Below are positions 1 to 7,130 of a DNA stretch of 64,000 nucleotides, one piece after another. Below the pieces are notes generated by a model. It did no database searches and was not told the DNA's origin. It saw nothing but the letters and a program-made list of their open reading frames with translations. Within the stretch, counting starts at the first letter, position 1; each line of letters starts with the position of its first letter. Origin of the DNA: Catellatospora paridis (GTDB lineage: Bacteria > Actinomycetota > Actinomycetes > Mycobacteriales > Micromonosporaceae); NCBI RefSeq assembly GCF_009720365.1, contig NZ_ML769323.1, positions 31,541-95,540 of the forward strand. Direction: 5' to 3'. The position numbers were made by a program, and so were the translations under genes.

Positions 1-1
1 C

Positions 2-1006
2 CTCGCCACCCCGGCGGGGGCCCAGGCCCCGTGTTGGGGCCCGCCGGGCGCCCCTCCAGGGGCACCGGGCGTCCACAAAAACGGATCATCCGGCCCGACC
101 GACGGCGACCACGGCGACGGGCCGGTTCGCCATGGAGAGCAGGACCGCAGGCCGCCCGGTGGGGGCGCGCCCGGCGGTGGGCTGCGGCGCGCGGTCAACG
201 TCTGCCGGGCGTACCCGAAGGTGGCGGTGTTGACCGCGCCCGGCAGCGGCCCGGCGGAGCTGGGCGCGGCGCTGGCCGGGTGGCCGCGCACGCTGGTGGT
301 CGCGGAGCGGTTGGGCACGCCGCAGGAGCGCCTGGTGACCGTCGAGGCGGCGCAGGCGCACGCGGCCGACTGGGCCGACCCGAACGTGGTGCTGGTGCTG
401 GACCCGGCCCGCCCGGACGTGCGGCCAGGTCCCGGGTGGATCGCCGGCGCAGGCCCCGGGCCTGCCGGGTGGGCGCTGCCGGAGGCCGCCTACGCCCACC
501 GCGACTCGATGATCACCAAGGCGGAGGTACGCGCGTACGTGCTGGCCCGGCTCGGCCCGCGCCTCGGCGACCTGGTCTGGGACGTGGGTGCCGGATCCGG
601 CTCGGTCGCCGTGGAGTGCGCCCGGTTCGGCGCGGCGGTGATCGCCGTCGAACGCGACCCCGCGGCCCTGCCGCTGATCAGCGCGAACGCGGCCGGCCTC
701 GGGGTGTGGCTGGTCGCGGGCGACGCGCCCGGATGCCTGGCCGGGCTGCCCGAGCCGGATGCCGTGTTCGTCGGCGGCGGGGGCCCGCCCGTGCTGGCCG
801 CCTGCGCCGCGCGGCGGCCGTCCCGCCTGGTCACCGCGGTGGCCGGGCTCGAACGCGTCAGCCCGGCGCTGGCCGTGCTCAGCGCGGCCGGGTACCGGAC
901 GGAGGGCGTACAGCTGCAGGCCTCGCGCCTGAGCCCGCTGCCCGATGGAAGCCATCGGCTCGCCGCCACCAATCCTGTCTTCGTCGTCTCCGGGGAGCTG
1001 CCATGA
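2..1006 (+). CDS. cobL: Precorrin-6Y C5,15-methyltransferase (CbiE/CbiT), 5' end outside window or rearranged
   Basis: Methylates precorrin-6Y at C5 and C15 and decarboxylates it, in the aerobic arm of cobalamin synthesis. Family-like sequence begins near base 182 (LRRAVNVCRAYPKVAVL, the second half of the CbiE domain). It continues through a complete CbiT domain with the SAM-binding motif DLVWDVGAGSGSVAVE near base 570. The frame is open to the left window edge, but the codons from 2 to about 180 are Gly/Pro-rich and do not resemble the CbiE residues expected before LRRAV. Either there is an in-frame insertion and the true start lies upstream, or the N-terminus is lost and translation starts at an internal GTG such as 221. 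The stop overlaps the ATG of cbiG-cobJ (ATGA at 1003), so the two are translationally coupled. Confidence 0.8.
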   Translation, partial: LATPAGAQAPCWGPPGAPPGAPGVHKNGSSGPTDGDHGDGPVRHGEQDRRPPGGGAPGGGLRRAVNVCRAYPKVAVLTAPGSGPAELGAALAGWPRTLVVAERLGTPQERLVTVEAAQAHAADWADPNVVLVLDPARPDVRPGPGWIAGAGPGPAGWALPEAAYAHRDSMITKAEVRAYVLARLGPRLGDLVWDVGAGSGSVAVECARFGAAVIAVERDPAALPLISANAAGLGVWLVAGDAPGCLAGLPEPDAVFVGGGGPPVLAACAARRPSRLVTAVAGLERVSPALAVLSAAGYRTEGVQLQASRLSPLPDGSHRLAATNPVFVVSGELP

Positions 1007-2919
1007 CCATCGGCCTGATCTGGGCCACCGCCGCCGGCCGAGCCGCCGCGCAGCGGCTGGCCGCCGCGTGGCCCGGCGAGTGCACCATCCACGAGGGACG
1101 CGTCCGCGACCAGCTCACCCGCGCCTGGTCCGACTCCGAAACCGTCGTCGCCTTCCTCGCGACCGGCGCCACCGTCCGCCTCCTGGCCCCCCTCCTCACC
1201 GCCGACGCCGCCGGGCCAGGCGATCCCGGCCCGCAGTTTCACGGAAACTGCAGTTCAGGACACCCTGATTCGTGCACTTTCCCCGAAAGTGCAGCAACTC
1301 CCGGCGGGGCGGTCCCCGCGACGGGGCGTGGCTCGGACGTGGCCCGTGGCAAGCACGCGCAGCCCGGCGTGGTGTGTGTCGACGAGGCGGGGCGGTGGGC
1401 CGTCGCGCTGCTCGGCGGGCACGCCGGTGGGGCCAACGCGCTGGCGGCGAGGGTGTCGGACGTGCTGGGGGCGTCGCCCGTGGTGACCACGGGCACCGAC
1501 GCGACCGGGCTGCCGGGGCTGGACACGCTCGGATTCGCCGTCGCGAACCCGGAGGCGGTCGCGCCGGTGTCGCGGGCGCTGCTCGACGGCGAACCGGTGC
1601 ACTTGCGGTCTGATCAGGTGTGGCCGCTGCCCGCGCTGCCCGCCGACCTCGGCGACCACCCCGATGCCGCCCACCGGGTGCTGATCACCGACCGCGACAC
1701 GGCCTGGGACACCGGCTCGGCCGATGGCTGTGCGCCACAGGGCCCCGCGGCGGTCGCCGGTGTCGCGGCTGCGGTCCGGTCGGTGCTGGTGCTGCGTCCG
1801 CCGTCGCTGGTGCTCGGCATCGGTGCGAGCCGGGGCGTGTCCGCCGGCGAGATCGCCGAGCTGGTCGCGCGGGTGCTGGCCGAGGCGGGGCTGGCGGCGG
1901 AGTCGGTGTGCGCGGTGGCGACCGCCGATGTGAAGGCCGACGAGGCCGGGCTGGTCGCGTACGCCGCGTCGCGTGGCCTGCCGCTGGTGACGTTCCCCGC
2001 GGCGGAACTCGCGGCAGTGGCGGTGCCGAACCCGTCCGAGGTGGTCCGGGCCGCCGTGGGCACGCCGAGCGTGGCCGAGGCGGCGGCACTGCTGGCCGCG
2101 CGGGCCCGGGGACGTGACGCGGCGCTGGTGGCGGGCAAGACCGCGTCGGCGATGGCGACCGTCGCGGTGGCCCGGCTGGTGCCGGCGGGCCGGCTCGTGG
2201 TGATCGGCCTCGGGCCGGGTGCGGCGGATCTGCGCACGCCCCGGGCGACGGCACAGCTGCGCGCGTCCTCGATCGTCGTCGGCCTCGACCAGTACGTGGA
2301 CCAGGTCCGGCACCTGCTGCGCCCCGGCACCCGGATCGTCGACTCCGGACTGGGCGCGGAGGAGGAGCGGGCGCGGTCGGCCGTGGAGCTGGCGCGGCAG
2401 GGCCACGCGGTGGCGCTGATCGGCTCCGGCGACGCGGGCGTGTACGCGATGGCCTCCCCGGCGCTGGAGTTCGCCGGGGACGACATCGAGGTGACCGCGG
2501 TGCCCGGGGTGACCGCGGCGCTGGCCGCGTCGTCGCTGCTGGGCGCGCCGCTGGGGCACGACCACATGTACCTGTCGCTGTCGGACCTGCACACGCCCTG
2601 GGAGGTGATCGAGCGGCGGCTGGAGGCGGCGGCGCAGGCGGATCTCGTGGTGTGCCTGTACAACCCGCGCAGCGCGCGGCGTACCCGGCAGCTGCCGGCG
2701 GCGCTGGCGATCCTGGGCGCCCACCGGCCGCCGGGCACGCCGATCGGGCTGGTCCGCGACGCGTCCCGGGCCGGCGAGCGGATCGCGCTGACCACGCTGG
2801 AGGCGGTCGACCCGGCCGACGTGGACATGAACACGGTGGTGATCGTGGGCGCCAGCACCACCCGCACGGTCGCCGGGCGCATGGTCACCCCGCGGGGGTA
2901 CGCGTGGATGGCGCGGTGA
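1003..2919 (+). CDS. cobJ: CbiG-CobJ fusion: cobalt-precorrin-5A hydrolase / precorrin-3B C17-methyltransferase
   Basis: A 638-residue bifunctional cobalamin enzyme. Residues 1-390 are CbiG-like (opening the delta-lactone and losing acetaldehyde), with VVCVDEAGRWAVALLGGHAGG and the C-terminal GIGASRGVSAGEI. Residues from about 395 are the SAM-dependent CobJ/CbiH ring-contraction methyltransferase, starting LVVIGLGPGAADLRTP and carrying CLYNPRS and the closing VIVGAS motif. CbiG-CobJ fusions are common in actinobacteria. Between LLAPLL and KHAQPGVVCV there are about 48 extra residues (roughly 66-114), encoded partly by a palindromic repeat that is intergenic elsewhere in this window. The frame is maintained. 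The start is the ATG overlapping the cobL stop, and the stop overlaps the GTG of the ferredoxin gene. Confidence 0.9.
   Translation: MTIGLIWATAAGRAAAQRLAAAWPGECTIHEGRVRDQLTRAWSDSETVVAFLATGATVRLLAPLLTADAAGPGDPGPQFHGNCSSGHPDSCTFPESAATPGGAVPATGRGSDVARGKHAQPGVVCVDEAGRWAVALLGGHAGGANALAARVSDVLGASPVVTTGTDATGLPGLDTLGFAVANPEAVAPVSRALLDGEPVHLRSDQVWPLPALPADLGDHPDAAHRVLITDRDTAWDTGSADGCAPQGPAAVAGVAAAVRSVLVLRPPSLVLGIGASRGVSAGEIAELVARVLAEAGLAAESVCAVATADVKADEAGLVAYAASRGLPLVTFPAAELAAVAVPNPSEVVRAAVGTPSVAEAAALLAARARGRDAALVAGKTASAMATVAVARLVPAGRLVVIGLGPGAADLRTPRATAQLRASSIVVGLDQYVDQVRHLLRPGTRIVDSGLGAEEERARSAVELARQGHAVALIGSGDAGVYAMASPALEFAGDDIEVTAVPGVTAALAASSLLGAPLGHDHMYLSLSDLHTPWEVIERRLEAAAQADLVVCLYNPRSARRTRQLPAALAILGAHRPPGTPIGLVRDASRAGERIALTTLEAVDPADVDMNTVVIVGASTTRTVAGRMVTPRGYAWMAR
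1233..1294 (+). repeat. Palindromic repeat family C, copy 1, inside cbiG-cobJ
   Basis: Two nested palindromes: GCAGTTTCACGGAAACTGC (1233-1251) and GCACTTTCCCCGAAAGTGC (from 1274). The right half differs from the copy at 21649-21669 at a single base over 21 positions, and the left half differs at two of 19. Here the element is translated in frame within the CbiG domain; the other copy is intergenic. Confidence 0.75.
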
Positions 2920-3113
2920 GCCCGGTCCGCTTCGACGGCTGCCAGGGCTGCGGCGCATGCCTGCTGACCTGCCCGACGCACGCGATCCGGCCGATCGGCG
3001 GGACGGGCCCGGCCCGGCTGTACGCCCGGCCGGACCTGTGCACGGGGTGCGGCGAGTGCGTCGAGGTGTGCCCGGTCGACGCGGTCGTCCTGGTCGAACG
3101 GGAGGCGCGATGA
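2916..3113 (+). CDS. Small 2x[4Fe-4S] ferredoxin in the cobalamin operon
   Basis: A 65-residue bacterial-type ferredoxin with two motifs: CQGCGACLLTCP and CTGCGECVEVCP, each C-x2-C-x2-C-x3-C-P. It should carry electrons for a reductive step, and its position between cobJ and cobH suggests corrin ring synthesis (inference). The GTG start at 2916 overlaps the cobJ stop (GTGA), and its own stop overlaps the ATG of cobH at 3110. It is therefore embedded in a tightly coupled operon. An in-frame GTG at 2904 is a less likely alternative because it would lie deeper inside cobJ. Confidence 0.82.
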   Translation: MSPVRFDGCQGCGACLLTCPTHAIRPIGGTGPARLYARPDLCTGCGECVEVCPVDAVVLVEREAR

Positions 3114-3760
3114 CGGTGGTGCGCAGATCGGTGCACCCGATCGAGGCGGAGTCCTACCGCATCCTGCGGTCCGCGGTGGACACCTCGGGCCTGCCGCGGC
3201 ACAGCCGGGACGTGGCCGAGCGCATCGTGCACACCACCGCCGATCCGGACTGGGCCGCCGACCTGGTGCTGGACGAGGCGGCGCTGGCCGCCGGGGCCGC
3301 GGCGCTGGCCGCGGGCGCGCCGCTGGTCGTCGACGTGACCATGGTCGGCGCGGGGATCACCCGCTACCCCACGCGCTGCCTGGTCGCCTCGTCACGCGCG
3401 GCGGAACTGGCCGCGGCCGAGGGCGTCACCCGGTCGGCGGCGGCGGTGCGGCTGGCCGCGGCCGAACACCCCACGGGAGCGGTGTGGGCCGTCGGCAACG
3501 CCCCGACCGCCCTGTACGAGCTGCTGCGGCTGGCCGCGGCCGGGCGGCTCGTCCCGGCGCTGGTGGTCGGCCTGCCGGTGGGCTACGTCGGCGCGGCGGA
3601 GTCGAAGGCGGCGCTACGGGCGTCAGGACTGCCGCAACTGTCCAACGTGAGCGCCCGCGGCGGCTCGGCCGTCGCTGCGGCGGCCGTGAACGCCCTGCTC
3701 TACGGCGACCCTCTGGCACTTGCGGAACCCTCGCTCGACCTGGAAGCCCAGGAACCCTAG
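3110..3760 (+). CDS. cobH: Precorrin-8X methylmutase
   Basis: A 216-residue CobH/CbiC enzyme that moves a methyl group from C11 to C12 of precorrin-8X to give hydrogenobyrinate. Family landmarks are RIVHTTAD (H41 aligns with the catalytic histidine), VDVTMVGAGITR, AVWAVGNAPTALYELL and VVGLPVGYVGAAESKAAL, with normal length. The ATG overlaps the ferredoxin stop (ATGA). It is the last tightly coupled gene of the cob run; the next gene follows after about 50 nt with its own ribosome site. Confidence 0.93.
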   Translation: MTVVRRSVHPIEAESYRILRSAVDTSGLPRHSRDVAERIVHTTADPDWAADLVLDEAALAAGAAALAAGAPLVVDVTMVGAGITRYPTRCLVASSRAAELAAAEGVTRSAAAVRLAAAEHPTGAVWAVGNAPTALYELLRLAAAGRLVPALVVGLPVGYVGAAESKAALRASGLPQLSNVSARGGSAVAAAAVNALLYGDPLALAEPSLDLEAQEP

Positions 3761-3811
3761 GCGGCCCGGCCGGCTCCGACGCCACTTCGACGACCCCTGG
3801 AGGGAAATACC

Positions 3812-4768
3812 GTGACCACCACCCCGCCCGCGCTGCTCATCGCCGGGCACGGCACGTCCGACACGGACGGTGCCGAGCAGTTCCGCGCGTTCACCGAACG
3901 GGTCGGCAAGCGCCTCGCCCCGCGCGGCGTGACCGTCGGCGGCGGCTTCATCGAGCTGTCCCCACCCCCGCTGGGCGAAGCGGTGGCGGAACTCGTCGCG
4001 GGCGGGCACCGCCGGCTGGCGGCCGTGCCGCTGATGCTGGTCGCGGCGGGGCACGCCAAGGGCGACATCCCCGCGGCGCTGGCCCGCGAGCAGTTGCGGC
4101 ACCCCGGCCTGGCGGTGTCGTACGGCCGCCCGCTCGGCGCGCACCCGACCGTGCTGGCGCTGCTGCGGGAGCGGCTGGCCCAGGCGGAGGCCGCTCCGCC
4201 GGATTCCGATCAGAGCGTGACGGTGCTGCTGGTCGGCCGCGGCTCCACGGACCCCGACGCGAACGCCGACGTGGCGCGGGCCGCCCGGCTGCTGGCCGAG
4301 ACGGCCCGAGTGGGCGGCGTGGAGTACGCCTTCGTCTCCCTCGCGTCCCCCGGCGTGCCCGCGGGGCTGGACCGCTGCGCGGCGCTGGGCGCGCGGCGGA
4401 TCGTGGTGCTGCCGTACTTCCTCTTCACCGGGGTGCTGCCGCGCCGGGTGGCCGAGCAGGCCGCGGCCTGGGCGGCGGGCCGCCCCGACGTGGACGTGCG
4501 CTGCGCCGACGTGCTCGGCGACACCGACGCCCTGGCCGACCTGGTGATCGAGCGCTACGGCGAGGCGCTGGCCGGGGACATCCGGATGAACTGCGACTCG
4601 TGTGTGTACCGGGTCAGCCTGCCGGGCTTCGAGGACCGGGTCGGCGCCCCGCAGACCCCGCACCACCACCCGGGTGATGCCGGGCACAGCCACGACCACA
4701 GCCATGAGCACGGCCACAGCCACGACCACGGCGTACTTCACGCGGATATTCACCATCGTCACCCCTGA
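3812..4768 (+). CDS. cbiX: Sirohydrochlorin/precorrin cobaltochelatase-like protein with His-rich tail
   Basis: A 318-residue tandem CbiX protein. Two chelatase halves start ALLIAGHGTSDTDGAEQF and VTVLLVGRGSTDPDANADV; the histidine of the AGHGT motif is a metal/tetrapyrrole ligand in the family. Near the C-terminus comes MNCDSC, matching the MxCxxC Fe-S motif known from long CbiX proteins, then a tail dominated by His (HSHDHSHEHGHSHDH). The tail probably binds or stores cobalt or nickel (inference). The GTG start at 3812 follows a GGAGGG ribosome site. The gene stops about 20 nt before the cobalamin riboswitch region of cbtBA. Confidence 0.88.
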   Translation: MTTTPPALLIAGHGTSDTDGAEQFRAFTERVGKRLAPRGVTVGGGFIELSPPPLGEAVAELVAGGHRRLAAVPLMLVAAGHAKGDIPAALAREQLRHPGLAVSYGRPLGAHPTVLALLRERLAQAEAAPPDSDQSVTVLLVGRGSTDPDANADVARAARLLAETARVGGVEYAFVSLASPGVPAGLDRCAALGARRIVVLPYFLFTGVLPRRVAEQAAAWAAGRPDVDVRCADVLGDTDALADLVIERYGEALAGDIRMNCDSCVYRVSLPGFEDRVGAPQTPHHHPGDAGHSHDHSHEHGHSHDHGVLHADIHHRHP

Positions 4769-4789
4769 GAAGGTTTGACGGCCGGCGAG

Positions 4790-5007
4790 CGTAGCTGGCA
4801 TGGTGAGGGCAACAAGTTCACATCAGACGACGGTGCGCAGGAACCCAGTGAGAATCTGGGACGGTCCCGCCACTGTGACCGGGGAGCGCCCCGCACGAGC
4901 CACGGCCGCCGCAGCGGCTGGAAGGCGCGGCAAGCGCGACGAAGTTCCATCCACCCGGGAGTCAGGACACTGACCCGTCGTTGTCCAGTTCGGGGCGGTG
5001 AACCCCG
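4790..5007 (+). promoter_or_regulatory. Cobalamin (AdoCbl) riboswitch upstream of cbtB
   Basis: The B12-box region reads GGTCCCGCCACTGTGAC at 4863-4879. It is preceded by the P3/P4-like GGAACCCAGTGAGAATCTGG (4840-4859) and followed by GGGAGTCAGGACACTGACC (4958-4976), the conserved right side of the aptamer. A CGGGG/CCCCG hairpin (4991-5007) sits directly before the AGGAGGAGGT ribosome site of cbtB. It could be the expression platform that hides the site when B12 is abundant. Boundaries are approximate. Confidence 0.9.
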
Positions 5008-5022
5008 AGGAGGAGGTCTGTC

Positions 5023-5262
5023 ATGGGTGCGTTGTCGACGCCCGCGGTGCCGTCGCAGGAGACGGCCTCAATCGCGGGGCGGCTGCGGGATCAGGTCATC
5101 GCCGGTGTGCTCGTCGCACTGGCACTGTTCATCCTCTACGCGGTGTTCCTGGACCAGGGCGCGCTGCTGTCCCCGGTATACGGGGAACTCTCCCGTAGCG
5201 CCAACTACCTGCACGAGCTGTCCCACGACGGGCGGCACCTGTTCGCCGCCAACTGCCACTGA
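5023..5262 (+). CDS. cbtB: CbtB, small cobalt transporter subunit
   Basis: A 79-residue protein with one transmembrane helix (about residues 27-45, VIAGVLVALALFILYAVFL) and a histidine-rich C-terminus (LHELSHDGRHLFAANCH), the hallmark of CbtB. It works with CbtA in predicted B12-regulated cobalt uptake. The start ATG has a strong AGGAGGAGGT site and lies just after the riboswitch, so expression should fall when cobalamin is plentiful. cbtA begins 11 nt downstream. Confidence 0.9.
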   Translation: MGALSTPAVPSQETASIAGRLRDQVIAGVLVALALFILYAVFLDQGALLSPVYGELSRSANYLHELSHDGRHLFAANCH

Positions 5263-5273
5263 GCGGGGCGGAC

Positions 5274-5999
5274 ATGTCCCTGCTCTCGCTGATGGGGCGG
5301 GGTGGGCTGGCCGGCGCGTGCGCCGGGGCCCTCTCCGCCGTGGTGTCCCTGGTGCTCGCCGAGCCGGTCATCGACCGGGCGATCGCCCTCGAACACGCCA
5401 ACGCCGGTGAAGGCCACGGCGCGGAGCTGTTCAGCCGCGACACGCAGCACGTCGGCATGCTGGTCTCGGTGATCCTGGCCGGGATGGCGATCGGGCTGCT
5501 GTTCGGCCTGGTGTACGCGGTGCTGCACCGCCGTGATCCCGGGGCCGATCCGTGGGGCCGGGCGCTGCGCCTGGCCGGGGGCGGCTTCCTGGGCGTGGCG
5601 CTGCTGCCGTTCCTGCGCTACCCGACGAACCCGCCGGGCGTGGGCAGCGAGGCGACGCAGCAGGCGCGGACCGCGACCTGGCTGGCCGCGATCGCGATCG
5701 GGCTGGCCACGGTGTCCGCGGCGGGCCTGCTGGCGGGCCGTCTCGCCGAGCGCGGGGCGGCGCTGCCACTGCGCCAGCTGGCCCCGGTCGGGGTGGTGCT
5801 GATCGGGCTCGCCCTGCTGTTCACGCTGCCGTCGTCGGGCGACGAGATCAGCACGCCGGCCGATCTGCTGTGGTCGTTCCGGTTGCTGTCGCTGCTGGCC
5901 TCGGTGGTGCTGTGGGCCGGGATCGGGGTCGGATTCGGACTGGCCGGGCTGCGGGCCGGTGCGGTCGCGGACACCGCCGCCGTGCGGGCGGCCGCGTGA
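5274..5999 (+). CDS. cbtA: CbtA, cobalt transporter membrane subunit
   Basis: A 241-residue integral membrane protein with about five hydrophobic helices (GGLAGACAGALSAVVSLVL, MLVSVILAGMAIGLLFGLV, and later ones to about residue 230). Family-typical loops include FSRDTQHVGM and FLRYPTNPPGVG, and there are His residues in the first loop (EHANAGEGHG). It is the partner of CbtB in predicted cobalt import. The gene lies 11 nt after cbtB and its stop overlaps the GTG of the following ferredoxin (GTGA), giving a three-gene riboswitch-controlled operon. Confidence 0.9.
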   Translation: MSLLSLMGRGGLAGACAGALSAVVSLVLAEPVIDRAIALEHANAGEGHGAELFSRDTQHVGMLVSVILAGMAIGLLFGLVYAVLHRRDPGADPWGRALRLAGGGFLGVALLPFLRYPTNPPGVGSEATQQARTATWLAAIAIGLATVSAAGLLAGRLAERGAALPLRQLAPVGVVLIGLALLFTLPSSGDEISTPADLLWSFRLLSLLASVVLWAGIGVGFGLAGLRAGAVADTAAVRAAA

Positions 6000-6331
6000 A
6001 GGCGAGGGTGACGGTGTGCCGCGACTGCTGTTGCGGCACCGCCAAACACCCGGACACCGATCATGAAGGCCAGCTGCGGCAGCTGGAGAAGGCGGGGGTA
6101 CGGGTGCGCATCGCGCAGTGCCTGGACGTCTGCGAGCACTCCAACGTGATGGTGGTGCACCCGCGCCCGACCGGTCGCCGCGAGGGCGGCCGCCCGGTGT
6201 GGCTCGGCGGCGTCCTCGACGAGTCGACGGTGGAGTACGTCGCCGCCTGGGCCGCGGCGGGCGGTCCGGGCGCCGCCGACCTCCCGGTCGCCCTGATCCC
6301 TTACGTCATCGAAGCCCCCGGCCAGACCTGA
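5996..6331 (+). CDS. Thioredoxin-fold (2Fe-2S) ferredoxin-like protein
   Basis: A 111-residue protein with CRDCCCGT near residue 8 and CLDVC near residue 43, the cysteine arrangement of thioredoxin-like [2Fe-2S] ferredoxins. It is translationally coupled to cbtA through a GTGA overlap. Similar small ferredoxins accompany cbtBA in other actinobacteria as far as I recall. A redox role in cobalt insertion or reduction is inference. The extra Cys in CCC leaves the exact ligand set uncertain. Confidence 0.75.
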   Translation: MKARVTVCRDCCCGTAKHPDTDHEGQLRQLEKAGVRVRIAQCLDVCEHSNVMVVHPRPTGRREGGRPVWLGGVLDESTVEYVAAWAAAGGPGAADLPVALIPYVIEAPGQT

Positions 6332-6371
6332 CGGGGGCATGCTCCACGCTCCACGCCGCACGTTGATCGTC

Positions 6372-6432
6372 CGACTTGCCAGGCACCTGTGCGTATCTTG
6401 AGCCCGCATTCGCCCATGTGCCTGGCAAGTCG
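6372..6432 (+). repeat. Palindromic repeat family B, copy 1
   Basis: Perfect 15-bp inverted repeat CGACTTGCCAGGCAC (6372-6386) / GTGCCTGGCAAGTCG (6418-6432) around a 31-nt centre. It lies between the convergent ferredoxin (+) and membrane protein (-) genes. The centre (TGTGCGTATCTTGAGC...) is shared, in reverse orientation, with the element at 51401-51462. It may terminate both flanking genes. Confidence 0.75.
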
Positions 6433-6518
6433 AGTGACCTTGGTGCGCGCCGCGCCCGGATGGGCGCGTCGGGCAGATGGGCGCGGCGTCGGGGCGGGTG
6501 GGCGCGTGGGCCTGGCGG

Positions 6519-7052
6519 TCAGGGGCGGGTGGGCAGGGCGGTGGAGGCCTGTTCGAAGGACTGGGCGGGGGCGCCGCGGCGGTACATGACCAGCAGGATG
6601 ATGGCGAACAGGGGCATCAGGATGTCCGACGGCAGCGCCCAGACGTTGGCCGGCGCGTGGTTGTCGTGGAACACCCACTGGTTGAAGTGGCCCCAGGCGT
6701 CGCCCCAGAACGAGATGGCCAGCGCGGTCACCGCGGCGGTCAGCCAGGTGCCGCGCAGCCGCCGCCAGGCGCAGCCGATCGCCAGCACGGCCACCGCGAT
6801 GTCGCCCCAGCCGACCTCCCACTGGAACATCGACTGGGTGTAGCCGATCTGCTCGGCGGTCTGGTCGGACGTCGGGCCGATGTGGCTGAACCCGCCGAGC
6901 AGGCCCCAGATGCCCGCCCCGACCACCATGATCCACAGCAGGGCCAGCTCGACGACGCGGTGCTTGGTACGCCGACCCGGGTGCTTGTCCACGGCGACGT
7001 GGATCAGCCAGCCGACGACGACGGTGAACCAGATGGCAGCGAAGAACGGCAT
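6519..7052 (-). CDS. Four-helix membrane protein (DUF6790-like)
   Basis: A 177-residue protein with about four hydrophobic segments: FFAAIWFTVVVGWLIHVAV, VVELALLWIMVVGAGIWGLL, IAVAVLAIGCAW followed by LTAAVTALAISFWGDAWG, and ILMPLFAIILLVMYR. Family-like signatures include the repeated WGD/WG.HFNQW motifs. It probably belongs to DUF6790; function unknown. ATG 7052 is chosen over GTG 7055 because GGAGGT lies five bases upstream of it. The TAXI gene terminator hairpin overlaps this ribosome site. Transcription runs toward the family B palindrome. Confidence 0.7.
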   Translation of the reverse strand: MPFFAAIWFTVVVGWLIHVAVDKHPGRRTKHRVVELALLWIMVVGAGIWGLLGGFSHIGPTSDQTAEQIGYTQSMFQWEVGWGDIAVAVLAIGCAWRRLRGTWLTAAVTALAISFWGDAWGHFNQWVFHDNHAPANVWALPSDILMPLFAIILLVMYRRGAPAQSFEQASTALPTRP

Positions 7053-7060
7053 CACACACC

Positions 7061-7097
7061 TCCGGACGGCTCCGACGCTACGCCGGGGCCGTCCGGA
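7061..7097 (-). terminator. Hairpin after the TAXI gene
   Basis: TCCGGACGGC (7061-7070) pairs perfectly with GCCGTCCGGA (7088-7097) across a 17-nt loop. It lies 34 nt past the TAXI stop and immediately upstream of the next gene on the same strand, whose GGAGG site it partly includes. It has no T-tract. Confidence 0.6.
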
Positions 7098-7130
7098 AGA
7101 GGTCTTGTCCTACGATTTCACCGCGCCCGG

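Noticed and set aside
31-1002. Long open frame continuing upstream of cbiG-cobJ from base 31
   Set aside because: It overlaps cobL in another frame and its translation is Arg/Gly-rich with no family resemblance. The cbiG start at 1003 is supported by the ATGA overlap and CbiG homology.
6376-6843. Possible small protein starting MPGTCAYLEPAFAH, with a near twin on the minus strand at 50843-51457
   Set aside because: The similarity comes from the family B palindrome at both places. Beyond the repeat the two frames share nothing and overlap real genes.
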